This document shows, piece after piece, positions 54,867-62,624 of a DNA stretch of 64,000 nucleotides (the first letter of the stretch is position 1; every line of letters begins with the position of its first letter). The notes beneath the pieces were generated by a model. That model saw only the letters and a list, made by a program, of their open reading frames with translations, was not told the DNA's origin and searched no databases. The stretch is taken from positions 103,565-167,564 of the forward strand of contig JAAVCP010000013.1 in assembly GCA_014802265.1 (NCBI GenBank). The letters run 5' to 3'. The position numbers were made by a program, and so were the translations under genes. The DNA comes from Bacteroides sp. Lineage in GTDB: Bacteria > Bacteroidota > Bacteroidia > Bacteroidales > Muribaculaceae.

Positions 54867-55865
54867 TCAGTCATTGCGCGTATAGCCGGGATTATCCTTA
54901 ACATAAGTCATGAAACTAAGTCTTTCAGCAATGGTAGGATGATCAGGCATTGTTTCAAATTGACTGTCATAACGTGCACCTAAAATTTTAAGTCCGTCAA
55001 AATATGCATTTTCAGCACCAATATTTTGCAGGAATCTAAATGCCATCATATCCGCCTCATACACTTGACCAGGTGTAAAGTCAAAAGAGTAGATAATGGT
55101 ATTATTTTTAAGGTTATCATTAAGATTTTCTATTATCTTTTGTGCCTCATTATTAGAATTTTCAACTATTGGTGGGATATAATTATCATTCACAAGAGGA
55201 ACGGTATAAACCACCGGAAAATTATAATCAATCAAAACGTCAACAGCACACGTAGCAGTAGCAGTTACTGCTAAAAGAACACCATTTAATATTCGACTCT
55301 TACGTTTATCTTTTGCTCTGTCATACAGGTTACGAAGACGATGCCTCAAAATGCCGTGTGCATATTCTTGTGCCACATACCCCTTCATTACATCATCTGT
55401 TACTTTTTCATCATTATACAATGCTTCAGTGACACAAATTGCAAAACCATCCTCTGTCAAAACAGAGAATATATTTGGTGCTGTTGACTTGATAATATTA
55501 AATGAAAAGTCTACCCCATTATTCTCCAATCCCATGTCATTAATGAGTGAGTCACAATACGCCTGTGTGTCAGTCACCACATATTGATTATATTCCGGAT
55601 AGAAATGTGGTAACCGGAGTTCTGCACGCAAAGCTTCATTTTCCGCCCCCTTCCCTTTATTGATATCTTTATTGAATTGGGCAAGTTGATAATTGTTTTC
55701 TACAGCCACTGTCCAGAAATCTGCCGGTGAATTCTGGTTAAGCCAACGTGCTTCTTTTGGCACATCGTATTTTTTAATCATCTTCTGATAATCTTTTGTC
55801 ATATCTGACGCATAACCCCCGAATGACACCGACACAGCCAATAAACCGAACAACACGTTTTTCAT
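54867..55865 (-). CDS. M48-like metallopeptidase homologue with an altered active site
   Basis: Exported protein of 332 residues; signal peptide MKNVLFGLLAVSVSFGGYAS. The frame opens with TTG at 55871 but the ATG at 55865 is used. Pattern of M48 peptidases: the helix YVAQEYAHGILRH holds the active-site motif, but the first histidine of HExxH is glutamine (Gln166-Glu167-Tyr-Ala-His170); the downstream third-ligand motif is intact (VYEADMMAFRF), as is the C-terminal HPTIAERLSFM. Loss of one zinc ligand suggests weak or no peptidase activity. A hydrophobic stretch lies in the middle (VLLAVTATATCAVDVLI). It stands alone. Confidence 0.75.
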   Translation of the reverse strand: MKNVLFGLLAVSVSFGGYASDMTKDYQKMIKKYDVPKEARWLNQNSPADFWTVAVENNYQLAQFNKDINKGKGAENEALRAELRLPHFYPEYNQYVVTDTQAYCDSLINDMGLENNGVDFSFNIIKSTAPNIFSVLTEDGFAICVTEALYNDEKVTDDVMKGYVAQEYAHGILRHRLRNLYDRAKDKRKSRILNGVLLAVTATATCAVDVLIDYNFPVVYTVPLVNDNYIPPIVENSNNEAQKIIENLNDNLKNNTIIYSFDFTPGQVYEADMMAFRFLQNIGAENAYFDGLKILGARYDSQFETMPDHPTIAERLSFMTYVKDNPGYTRND

Positions 55866-56198
55866 AAGCAATCTCTTTAGGTTGAAAAATCATAATAACT
55901 AAAAACATAATATTTTATAAATTTATAAAAATATTATTATATTTTTAACGTAAACCACTATTCTTAATTATATTAATTTATGATTTAAAACAATTTTTAA
56001 ATATTTTATACATCTTTATTGACATAGTATAATCCTGATTATTTATTAATTATACCCCTGTTCCAATCTCCATATTCTTACTATCAGAAGTAATTTTAAC
56101 TCACTTAAAATGATATATGCCTATTTTTTTACTAAGGTGTTTATCGAATACAGTACTATATTTATAGAATAAAATAATATTATTCCAATGAATAATAT
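55866..56198. other. Very AT-rich divergent gap
   Basis: No gene, repeat or structured element seen between the M48-like gene and the LytS-type kinase promoter. Runs of A/T dominate (55900-56060). Confidence 0.4.
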
Positions 56199-56206
56199 TA
56201 ACTTTG
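56199..56206 (+). promoter_or_regulatory. -7 element of the LytS/LytTR operon
   Basis: TAACTTTG fits TAnnTTTG, 18 nt before the ATG at 56224. No TTG at -33. The leader would be only about 10 nt. Confidence 0.45.
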
Positions 56207-56223
56207 AGTTATAAAACTCAGAT

Positions 56224-57393
56224 ATGAAAATAAAAGCTAAATACCAAAAGCGGGAACTTATTATATATGTTGGAATATGGACAGCTGTTTTGCTCTATCC
56301 ATTGTTAGCTTTCGGAGAAAAGGCTATAGATGGAGATAGTCTGGATTGGAGCGAGCTATTGCGTTCATATCGAAATACGATACCCTTCTTGGTTATATTT
56401 TTAATAAACTCTCTTTTGCTTTTACCCAAGTTGCTTTTTAAAGGATATACTAAGCGCTATATATTCGCCGCGATTACTCTATTATTCTTATTTATAGTTT
56501 ACCAATATCTTGATATGCCTCCTCTCCCTAAATCAGGTGTAAGAGAAAATATACCCCTTTCCCATATATCTACACCAGATTGGCTACCTGATCCAAAATT
56601 TCATGGCGATAAACCTTTAAGACCTCCTTTTCGTCATCCAATTCCGCATTCACCTCATATTATATCAGGCCCCATAGTCATTGATACTATTATTGCTATT
56701 CTGATTCTTGTAGCCGGTGCCGGAATAAAAGCATTTCTTAATAATTTTAGGCAAGAGAAGAAGATTGCTGAACTTGAAAACGAGAGATTAAGAAATGAGT
56801 TGAATTATCTGAAAGCCCAACTAAGCCCTCATTTTTTTATGAATATACTCAATAATATTCATGGCATGATTGAGTTAAATCCTCCAAAGGCACAGGAACT
56901 GGTTCTAAAAATGTCCCAATTAATGAGATATGTTCTCTACGACAGTAGTGCACCTTTAGTGGCATTGAGTAAGGAGATGGATTTTAACAGAATATATATA
57001 TCATTAATGAAAAGTAGATATTCACAGAAAAAGGTGATTATTGAGTCTTCTTTCCCAGATAAAGATAAAATGAAAGATAAGTATTTACCTCCACTTCTAT
57101 ACATCGTGTTTTTAGAAAATATTTTCAAACATGGAATTTCATATCGTGGACAGTCTTTCATCAAAATAACTTTTGAAATCTACAACAATCATATAAAATT
57201 CTGTTGTATAAACAGCATAAATAATCAAAATAAGCAAAATGGAAAAGTCGGGATAGGTCTTAAAAATGTCCGGAAACGACTTCAGATGATTTATGGAAAC
57301 AACTTTACACTTGATAAAGAACAGTCTCTTGAATATTTTCGTATAATTTTAACAATTCCGCTATATGATGAGAATAAAATGCATTGCTGTTGA
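56224..57393 (+). CDS. LytS/YehU-type sensor histidine kinase with a His/Pro-rich outer loop
   Basis: A 389-residue inner-membrane kinase. Three to four hydrophobic segments occur in the first 180 residues. Between the third and the last lies an outer loop (about 98-144) rich in Pro and His (LPDPKFHGDKPLRPPFRHPI, then PHSPHIISGP), which could bind a metal ion or a ligand. The kinase domain follows: phospho-acceptor His203 in AQLSPHFFMNILNNIHGM (His_kinase family) and the ATP-lid GKVGIGLKNVRKRLQMIYG. It overlaps the response regulator gene by 29 bp, so the pair is translationally coupled. Confidence 0.9.
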   Translation: MKIKAKYQKRELIIYVGIWTAVLLYPLLAFGEKAIDGDSLDWSELLRSYRNTIPFLVIFLINSLLLLPKLLFKGYTKRYIFAAITLLFLFIVYQYLDMPPLPKSGVRENIPLSHISTPDWLPDPKFHGDKPLRPPFRHPIPHSPHIISGPIVIDTIIAILILVAGAGIKAFLNNFRQEKKIAELENERLRNELNYLKAQLSPHFFMNILNNIHGMIELNPPKAQELVLKMSQLMRYVLYDSSAPLVALSKEMDFNRIYISLMKSRYSQKKVIIESSFPDKDKMKDKYLPPLLYIVFLENIFKHGISYRGQSFIKITFEIYNNHIKFCCINSINNQNKQNGKVGIGLKNVRKRLQMIYGNNFTLDKEQSLEYFRIILTIPLYDENKMHCC

Positions 57394-58114
57394 TGATGAA
57401 CCGGATGCTCTTGAAAAGTTATGTAGCTACATCAGGAGGATACCGTTTCTTGAGCTTGTGGGCGCATGTGAAGATGCCTTTGAAGCAATGGAAGTATTAG
57501 GAAAAAATAAAGTTGATGCCATATTCATTGATATAAATATGCCGGATTTGAACGGTCTTGAATTTGTGTCAACGCTTTCTTTACCGCCTAAAATAGTTTT
57601 CATTACAGCTTATGAAGAATACGCCGTAGCCAGTTATTCGGTTAAGGCGGTAGACTATATTCTTAAACCTTATGGATTCGCTGAATTTCAACGAGCAGCC
57701 ACCAGACTTTTACCTGATAGTGACAGGTCAGAAAAAATTGAAAATGAAGAGGTCACTCCTAAGTCCATCTATGTTAAAGTTGATTCCAGATGGGTCAGGA
57801 TTAATATGGAAGATATTGCATATATTCAAAGTTATGGTGATTATCTTAAAATATTCATTGTTGGTCAATCTAATTCTATATTGACAAATTCAAATTTTGC
57901 ATCTATCTCCCAAATTTTGAGTGATAATTTTATCCAGATACATCGCTCCTACATGGTAAATATGGATCGAATTAACGAAATAGAGCGAGGACGTATTAAA
58001 TTGTCCAAGGATATCTGTTTACCGGTAGGAGACTTATATAAATCAAAAGTCATGGAATATATTGAAACACGTGGAGTAAGAAAGTATCGAAAGAACAACT
58101 TACCCAATAAATGA
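57365..58114 (+). CDS. LytTR-family response regulator
   Basis: A 249-residue transcription regulator. Receiver domain: acidic pocket VDDEP near the N-terminus, phospho-acceptor Asp56 in IFIDINMPDLNG, Thr in FITAYEEYA and Lys in YILKPYG. The C-terminal LytTR DNA-binding domain begins about residue 137 (IYVKVDSRWVRINMEDIAYI) and includes FIQIHRSYMVNMDRI. Two ATGs stand together (57365 and 57368). It is coupled to the kinase and followed 74 bp later by a secreted Gly/Pro/Met-rich protein gene, the best guess for a target. Confidence 0.93.
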   Translation: MMRIKCIAVDDEPDALEKLCSYIRRIPFLELVGACEDAFEAMEVLGKNKVDAIFIDINMPDLNGLEFVSTLSLPPKIVFITAYEEYAVASYSVKAVDYILKPYGFAEFQRAATRLLPDSDRSEKIENEEVTPKSIYVKVDSRWVRINMEDIAYIQSYGDYLKIFIVGQSNSILTNSNFASISQILSDNFIQIHRSYMVNMDRINEIERGRIKLSKDICLPVGDLYKSKVMEYIETRGVRKYRKNNLPNK

Positions 58115-58188
58115 CGATATATCCGTTAGGGATTTCATCGGTTGGAGATAATATAAATAGAAATATATAATTTATAAACTTATTTATT

Positions 58189-58710
58189 ATGAAAGAATTA
58201 TTAATATTATTAGCTTTAATAAGCACATTTTCTGTGAAATCAATTGCCCAGACTATAAATAATGGGAAAAATGAGGAGTTTACATCAATGACTTATCGTC
58301 AAGTTAATGAAGTAAGACAAGAACTTGGACTTGATCACAAACAATTTGACAAAGTATATGATGCTTACAATAAATATAATGAGACCGTGTTCGGCTCAAT
58401 AGATCAACCCAGATTGGCACCCCCATCGAAAGATATGGGCAGACCCGGTGATCATGGTGGTCCGGGACACGATATGGGTGGTGGACGTCCCCCTATGGGT
58501 GGTCCGGGTATGGGAATGCCCCCTTCCGAAAAAAACTCAAAGAAGTGGAATCCGGAAAAAATAGAAAAGACAAAAATAAAACAAGAAGAGAAACTTAGAA
58601 AATCAATGAAAAAAATATTAAAGACACAAGATCTCTATGATCGTTGGCTTAAAATTAGAGAAAGACAACTTGTTCCTCCTATTAAAAAAGAAGACCCTAA
58701 TCTCAATTAA
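58189..58710 (+). CDS. Exported Gly/Pro/Met/His-rich protein
   Basis: Not recognised as a named family. 173 residues with a signal peptide (ELLILLALISTFSVKSIAQ). A helical N-terminal part (YRQVNEVRQELGLDHKQFDK) recalls small stress proteins of the CpxP/Spy kind in layout only. A low-complexity centre follows (DHGGPGHDMGGGRPPMGGPG, then MGMPP), and a long Lys/Glu-rich helix with EEKLRKSMKKILKTQDLYDRW. Met and His in the centre would suit metal binding. It lies directly behind the LytTR pair, whose sensor loop is also His/Pro-rich, and ends at a terminator (58918-58947). Confidence 0.65.
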   Translation: MKELLILLALISTFSVKSIAQTINNGKNEEFTSMTYRQVNEVRQELGLDHKQFDKVYDAYNKYNETVFGSIDQPRLAPPSKDMGRPGDHGGPGHDMGGGRPPMGGPGMGMPPSEKNSKKWNPEKIEKTKIKQEEKLRKSMKKILKTQDLYDRWLKIRERQLVPPIKKEDPNLN

Positions 58711-58917
58711 AGTTAACTTAGCGGATAATCAATCTGTTGTCTATACTATACCATACAAGTCAACAAAATTTTAAAATGAACTTATAATTAGAGTTAACGA
58801 TTATATTTATAGACAGCCAATTAAAATCTATATAGGGATTTTAATTTGGACACTCTTTTCAGATGGATTGAAGAAACAATGAAATAACATCAATCCTATT
58901 CATATATTTATTTTGAT

Positions 58918-58947
58918 CCCTCTGCACGAAATCGTACAGAGGGTTTC
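58918..58947 (+). terminator. Terminator downstream of the Gly/Pro/Met-rich protein gene
   Basis: Stem CCCTCTG-ACG / CGT-CAGAGGG (58918-58928 with 58933-58943, one mismatch), loop AAAT, then TTTCTTG. The flanking stretches 58711-58917 and 58948-59111 hold nothing else that I can see. Confidence 0.7.
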
Positions 58948-59111
58948 TTGTATCACTAAAACCAGTTCTTGTTATTTTTAATTAAATTTTTAACATTTTG
59001 ATGCAAACCAAAATCATTACACAGACGTTTTAATGGCATAAAGAGAGGATTAGTTCCACATGGTCTACTTCTCCATCTTAATCATCCCTTAATTATTAAA
59101 AGATTTACACT

Positions 59112-59654
59112 ATGAAGACACTTGAAAACACCGACAACACCTATCAGGACCCGATAGATGTGTCAAATGAAAATGAAGTTCTCCTTAATGAGAGACAACA
59201 TGAGGCACTTGAAGAAAAACGTGCCAATGAAGCCGTAAAAGGAGCTGCATGGCTTTTAGGAATAGTAGCGGTTTTTGCTCTTGCAATACTGCTTACCTGG
59301 ATTATCGGAAGCCAATCCCCATTTTTAGATCGGAGCTTAGAGCGTGAGGCAGCAGTGCTAAATCATCATAAACCATTAAAAGCACAAGTCTCTAACGCAG
59401 CTGCTAAAACCAATGCTCAATTTATTGCCCTCATTACAGCAGGAAGTAACGAACAGGCTGCCAAAGCTAATACTTCTGAATCTGTAAAGCCTATGGTTTC
59501 AACCACTTCTTCTTCAGCAGTTGATTTTGATAGAATTGAGCGTGAGGCTCGTGAAGTAATCCACGGTGATTATGGCGATAACCCCGGACGTAAAGCTAAA
59601 CTTGGTGCTGACTATGCAGCAGTTCAGGCAAGAGTAAACGAAATTCTTCACTAA
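59112..59654 (+). CDS. Single-pass membrane protein, unknown (180 aa)
   Basis: Not recognised. Residues 1-45 are polar and acidic (NENEVLLNERQHEALEEKRA); one membrane segment follows (about 47-68, WLLGIVAVFALAILLTWIIG); then an Ala/Ser/Thr-rich stretch and a C-terminal part (VDFDRIEREAREVIHGDYGD...) with helical character. An N-in, C-out topology is likely. It is a single-gene unit ended by a hairpin at 59682-59710; next to it the group II intron begins. Confidence 0.6.
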   Translation: MKTLENTDNTYQDPIDVSNENEVLLNERQHEALEEKRANEAVKGAAWLLGIVAVFALAILLTWIIGSQSPFLDRSLEREAAVLNHHKPLKAQVSNAAAKTNAQFIALITAGSNEQAAKANTSESVKPMVSTTSSSAVDFDRIEREAREVIHGDYGDNPGRKAKLGADYAAVQARVNEILH

Positions 59655-59681
59655 GATAATTTTCAAAATATCCTATATTTG

Positions 59682-59714
59682 TGGGTTGCAGGTCAAATTC
59701 CTGCAACCCATAAC
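59682..59714. terminator. Terminator after the 180-aa membrane protein gene
   Basis: A perfect 11-bp stem (59682-59692 with 59700-59710), loop TCAAATT, followed by TAACTTTTAT. Confidence 0.75.
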
Positions 59715-59856
59715 TTTTATATACTTTCATATCAATAAGCACTAATGGGGCCTAATCGAGTAGGAGGTAAACACTAATCATAGGGTGTTTATCTCCTACT
59801 TTCGTGTTTACCGACCTCTCACACCACCGTACGTGCCGTTCGGCATACGGCGGTTC

Positions 59857-60291
59857 TTAACGCGAATGCAGTTTCTCGTAATATTCCGTAAGTGTAGGAT
59901 AGTGCGCTCGTTTCAAGTTCTCATTGGATATAGCACGTGTGAGTATGGGACTATGGACTGTGCGCCAATAGCCCTTTCGGGTGTTAGCCCACTGCCATGC
60001 CTGCCACCTCGCAATGCCACATCGTTGCAGGTTCTTGAAGCGTGTCTGCACTCGCTTCCAACATTTCCATATACACATGCGTATGCGACTGCGCAGCCAT
60101 TCATCGGTTTCCCTTAGAAAGGTGCGCATATCGGCAAGCCGAAAGTAGTTTACCCACCCTCGGATTGCGTAGGTCAGTTTCTCCTTACGCTTCTCGTAGC
60201 CCCAGCCGTTACTGCGCGATGTCAACTCTTTGAGCTTCCCCCTTAGTTTGGCTTTGGTTTTCGGATGAACGCGCAAGCGAGCCTTTCCTCT
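59857..60291 (-). pseudogene. C-terminal part of the intron reverse transcriptase/maturase, cut off by an in-frame TGA
   Basis: After the TGA at 60292-60294 the same frame continues RGKARLRVHPKTKAKLRGKL and ELTSRSNGWGYEKRKEKLTY, then AIRGWVNYFRLADM, which is the maturase (domain X) region of group II intron proteins; it ends at EYYEKLHSR with no endonuclease domain. A TTG within it (60276) could start translation, but this is unlikely to give a functional maturase alone. Confidence 0.72.
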
Positions 60292-61254
60292 TCACATGTT
60301 GAACCAGTAGCCGAGGAACTTCTGTCCGTGAACACTGCCGACATGCGTTTTCTCGCGGTTCACTTTAAGAAAGAGTTTTTCTTCTATGAACCTGGTGATA
60401 CTCCCGCATACTCTTTCGGCAGCTCTCAGGCTTTTGCAGAAGATGACGCAGTCATCGGCATAGCGAACAAATGGAAGTCCGCGTCTTTCAAGCTCGCGGT
60501 CAAGTTCCGTCAACATTATGTTGCTCAGTATAGGGCTGAGTGGTCCGCCTTGTGGCACGCCCCCTGTCGTTTCCTCATACTTGTGCCCGACCATTACGCC
60601 TGCGTTGAGATACTTGTGTATCAGTGATATGACCCTGCCGTCTTTGATGGTCTCGCCGAGCAACTGTATCAGCTTGCTGTGGCTGACCGTATCGAAGAAC
60701 TTTTCAAGGTCAAGGTCCACGCAGTATTTATGGCCGTCGTCGATGATTTCCTGCGCTTTCTGTAATGCTTGATGAGCGCTCCGTCTAGGTCGAAAGCCGT
60801 AGCTTGTTTCCGAGAACTTTGGTTCGTACACCAGACTCAGAGCCTGGGCTATGGATTGTTGGATTACGCGGTCAACCACGGTAGGTATGCCGAGTTGCCG
60901 TGTCTTGCATCCTTCTTTGGGTATCTCTACCCCCCTTACGGGATTGGGGCGGTAACTTCCGCCAAGCAGACTTTCAGTTATTTCATCCTTGTGTTCACGC
61001 AGATATGGCAGTAGTTGGTCTACTTCCATTCTGTCAATTCCACCGCTCCCCTTGTTGGACTTAACTTGTCTGTAAGCTCTGTTAAGGTTGTCGGGAGTGA
61101 GGATGTACTCCAACATCCTGTCTGACGATAGTTGCACTTCTACGAGTTCTTCTCCAACTATCCCAATCAAAGTAGGCGCTCCCTCATATCTTTCGCGTTC
61201 CGCGCTATTTTTCCGAGGGCAGCTTTCTGATGTTTTCGGCTTTTCTCCTTTCAT
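60292..61254 (-). CDS. Group II intron reverse transcriptase, truncated by TGA
   Basis: 320 residues with the RT core: NLNRAYRQVKSNKGSGGIDR (RT0/1), GIPTVVDRVIQQSIAQ, FSETSYGFRPRRSAHQAL, VDLDLEKFFDTVSHSKLI, GVPQGGPLSPILSNIML and the catalytic FVRYADDCVIF. It ends at KFLGYWFNM followed by TGA, exactly where the maturase domain should begin; that domain is in the same frame downstream. One base change, or read-through, would restore a 465-residue protein. As it stands the intron is probably unable to splice or move unaided. GC content is higher than in neighbouring genes, as expected for a mobile element. Confidence 0.9.
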   Translation of the reverse strand: MKGEKPKTSESCPRKNSAERERYEGAPTLIGIVGEELVEVQLSSDRMLEYILTPDNLNRAYRQVKSNKGSGGIDRMEVDQLLPYLREHKDEITESLLGGSYRPNPVRGVEIPKEGCKTRQLGIPTVVDRVIQQSIAQALSLVYEPKFSETSYGFRPRRSAHQALQKAQEIIDDGHKYCVDLDLEKFFDTVSHSKLIQLLGETIKDGRVISLIHKYLNAGVMVGHKYEETTGGVPQGGPLSPILSNIMLTELDRELERRGLPFVRYADDCVIFCKSLRAAERVCGSITRFIEEKLFLKVNREKTHVGSVHGQKFLGYWFNM

Positions 61255-61665
61255 CGGGTAATATAAAGGGTTGCCCGTATGGTTAAGTTTTGCCCTTCAT
61301 CATCGCCCACGGGCTTTAAGGCAACGACTACTATGGTATCTGCTGACTTCTGTGGGTTCGTTGTTACTGCTCGCCTTGCGGCTCGCCCCACAGACCTCCC
61401 CGATTAAGTACATAATCTTTCAGTCTTATACTCCCTTGATTTACTCTCGTCAGTCCGGATAGCTTTTGGGCTTCAGTTTGTTCACCAACCTTACCCCTGA
61501 CTTTGAGCCTTGTATCAAGTTTCTGTGCGTGGAGCCAGACTTTTGTCCTTAGCTTCCTTCCGATTCTCCTCGCGGTAGACACCGTTGCTTCGGACTATGC
61601 GCTTCCCGCTATCGGGCGCGCTCGGGACTTTCACCCGTTAGATTATGCCCATGTCGGGCAAACTG

Positions 61666-61836
61666 AAAAAGGGTCACGATTCCGTGTAGAAATCGTGACC
61701 CTTTTGTGATCCGCCTGGAGCCCTGTGACTCCGACGCTGTATTGTGAGTTTCAGTGAGTTACGCCAATCCGTCTTGGCGGACTCACGCATGTCTCACGCT
61801 CATACTTCAATGTTCTTCACCGGAATGCAATTCCGA
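61666..61836 (-). ncRNA. Candidate small RNA, about 170 nt, with its own promoter and terminator
   Basis: Minus strand: promoter at 61842-61871, then a stretch without an ORF that folds well, then a strong terminator (15-bp stem 61667-61681 with 61691-61705, loop 9 nt, T-run). Pairings seen: a 5-prime hairpin CGGAAT-TGC-ATTCCG; a central nested stem in which GTGAGT and CGCCAA pair with TTGGCG and ACTCAC; an outer GTGAG/CTCAC and GTAT/ATAC. The layout (Bacteroidetes promoter, long irregular stem, terminator) resembles the published Bacteroidales-1 RNA and 6S-type RNAs, but I could not match a consensus. It is not a tRNA, tmRNA or SRP RNA by motif. Confidence 0.55.
61667..61705. terminator. Terminator of the small RNA; insertion point of the group II intron
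   Basis: A perfect 15-bp stem with GGGTCACGATT arms and A/T runs on both sides. The inferred intron 5-prime end (61663) is 4 nt behind the stem. Confidence 0.85.
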
Positions 61837-61841
61837 CACTG

Positions 61842-61871
61842 CAAAGTTAATAAATTTCCTCCAATGTCCAA
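61842..61871 (-). promoter_or_regulatory. Promoter of the candidate small RNA
   Basis: Minus strand TTG at 61869-61871, 19-bp spacer, TAACTTTG at 61842-61849. The expected start is near 61836. No protein-coding frame begins downstream. The 61872-62067 gap beyond it shows nothing else. Confidence 0.6.
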
Positions 61872-62067
61872 TGCATCAAAGTGTTAAAAATGCTTAGCCT
61901 TAAGAACTAGGGTCGTAAGGTTCAAGACCTCATATATAAAATATACTTTTGTATATTTTTGGCTTTGCGTGAAAGCTACCAAACATGTGCATTTTTCTTT
62001 ATAATCTACCTAAAGGCAAAATTCGATTCGGTCTGACCCATTATTTTAAAGAGTTACCCTATAGCTA

Positions 62068-62529
62068 TCATTCCGAGGCGAGTTTATTGCAGAGTATACC
62101 AAGTTCGGATGATAAGTCTCTTAAAAATGATACATCTGCGGATTGAGCACTTTCATAGAAATACCGCCACTCAACAAAGTTTTTCTTGTTGTTCTCAAGC
62201 AAAGAGTCAAACTCTGGATATTTTCCTTCAAGTTTCTGCTTGATTACGTTGCGATTTGTTGCTGACATTGATTCAAAAAGGGTCTTGAGGTCGTGCTGGC
62301 GTGGAACAGCCGTACCCTCGTTCTTAAGAATCGCTTTCATAGCTATTTCCGCGCTCAATGCGTAAATAACAATTGAAGTTATAATATTGGCATTTAGGTT
62401 TACTGGTAATTTCCCTTTAGAGAGGTCCTGTATGATTGGAGAGATATCTTGCAGAAATACTGCAGATGTGTGATAAAGATGAGCTGCACCTCTCATTTCA
62501 TCAAATTCACGAGTTTCTTCTGGTGTCAT
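62068..62529 (-). CDS. HEPN-like helical protein
   Basis: 153 residues, almost all helical. The pattern SAEIAMKAILKNEG...RQHDLKTLFESM...FVEWRYFYES matches the HEPN fold found in toxin-antitoxin and defence systems (a conserved alanine/glutamate helix, HDL turn, and W-R-Y helix). The catalytic RNase motif Rx4-6H of toxic HEPNs is not convincingly present at the usual C-terminal place, so this may be a non-catalytic member. It lies 95 bp downstream of the Fic gene in the same direction; a functional pair is possible. Family assignment is by pattern only. Confidence 0.5.
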   Translation of the reverse strand: MTPEETREFDEMRGAAHLYHTSAVFLQDISPIIQDLSKGKLPVNLNANIITSIVIYALSAEIAMKAILKNEGTAVPRQHDLKTLFESMSATNRNVIKQKLEGKYPEFDSLLENNKKNFVEWRYFYESAQSADVSFLRDLSSELGILCNKLASE

Positions 62530-62624
62530 ATCAATTGGGTTAAAGTGTTTATGTTATATATTTAGTATATTTTGAAAACAATCTGTCTTTATTGATGGTA
62601 GTTTAGTGGTACGATATCTACTGT

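Larger units (their letters stand above)
59755..61663 (-). mobile_element. Group II intron, about 1.9 kb
   Basis: Boundaries are inferred. The 5-prime end on the minus strand is about GTTTGCCCGACATGGGC (from 61663; the usual GTGYG start is GTTTG here), followed by domain I with ACGGGTGAAAGTCCCG. The reverse-transcriptase ORF lies in domain IV. Domain V, about 59818-59860, shows ACCGCCGTA / TACGGTGGT paired around TGCC-GAAC-GGCA with a 2-nt CG bulge; domain VI follows as a long hairpin (about 59757-59807) with an A-C mismatch. The 3-prime end, ...CTCGAT at 59755, is approximate. The intron sits immediately behind a terminator hairpin (61667-61705), the classic insertion site of group IIC introns. 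Confidence 0.75.

Noticed and set aside
43597..60294. Reassignment of TGA to a sense codon in this organism
   Set aside because: Many intact genes in the window end in TGA at their expected C-termini, so TGA is a normal stop codon.
59785..61709. Several plus-strand open frames across the intron
   Set aside because: They are antisense shadows of the reverse transcriptase and of the intron RNA domains; none has recognisable protein features.
61666..61836. tRNA, tmRNA or SRP RNA identity for the structured region
   Set aside because: No T-loop consensus, no CCA end, no tmRNA or SRP hallmark sequence could be found on either strand.
61985..62146. Plus-strand frame beginning MCIFLYNLPKGK
   Set aside because: It runs antisense into the HEPN-like gene, and has no promoter; most likely chance.
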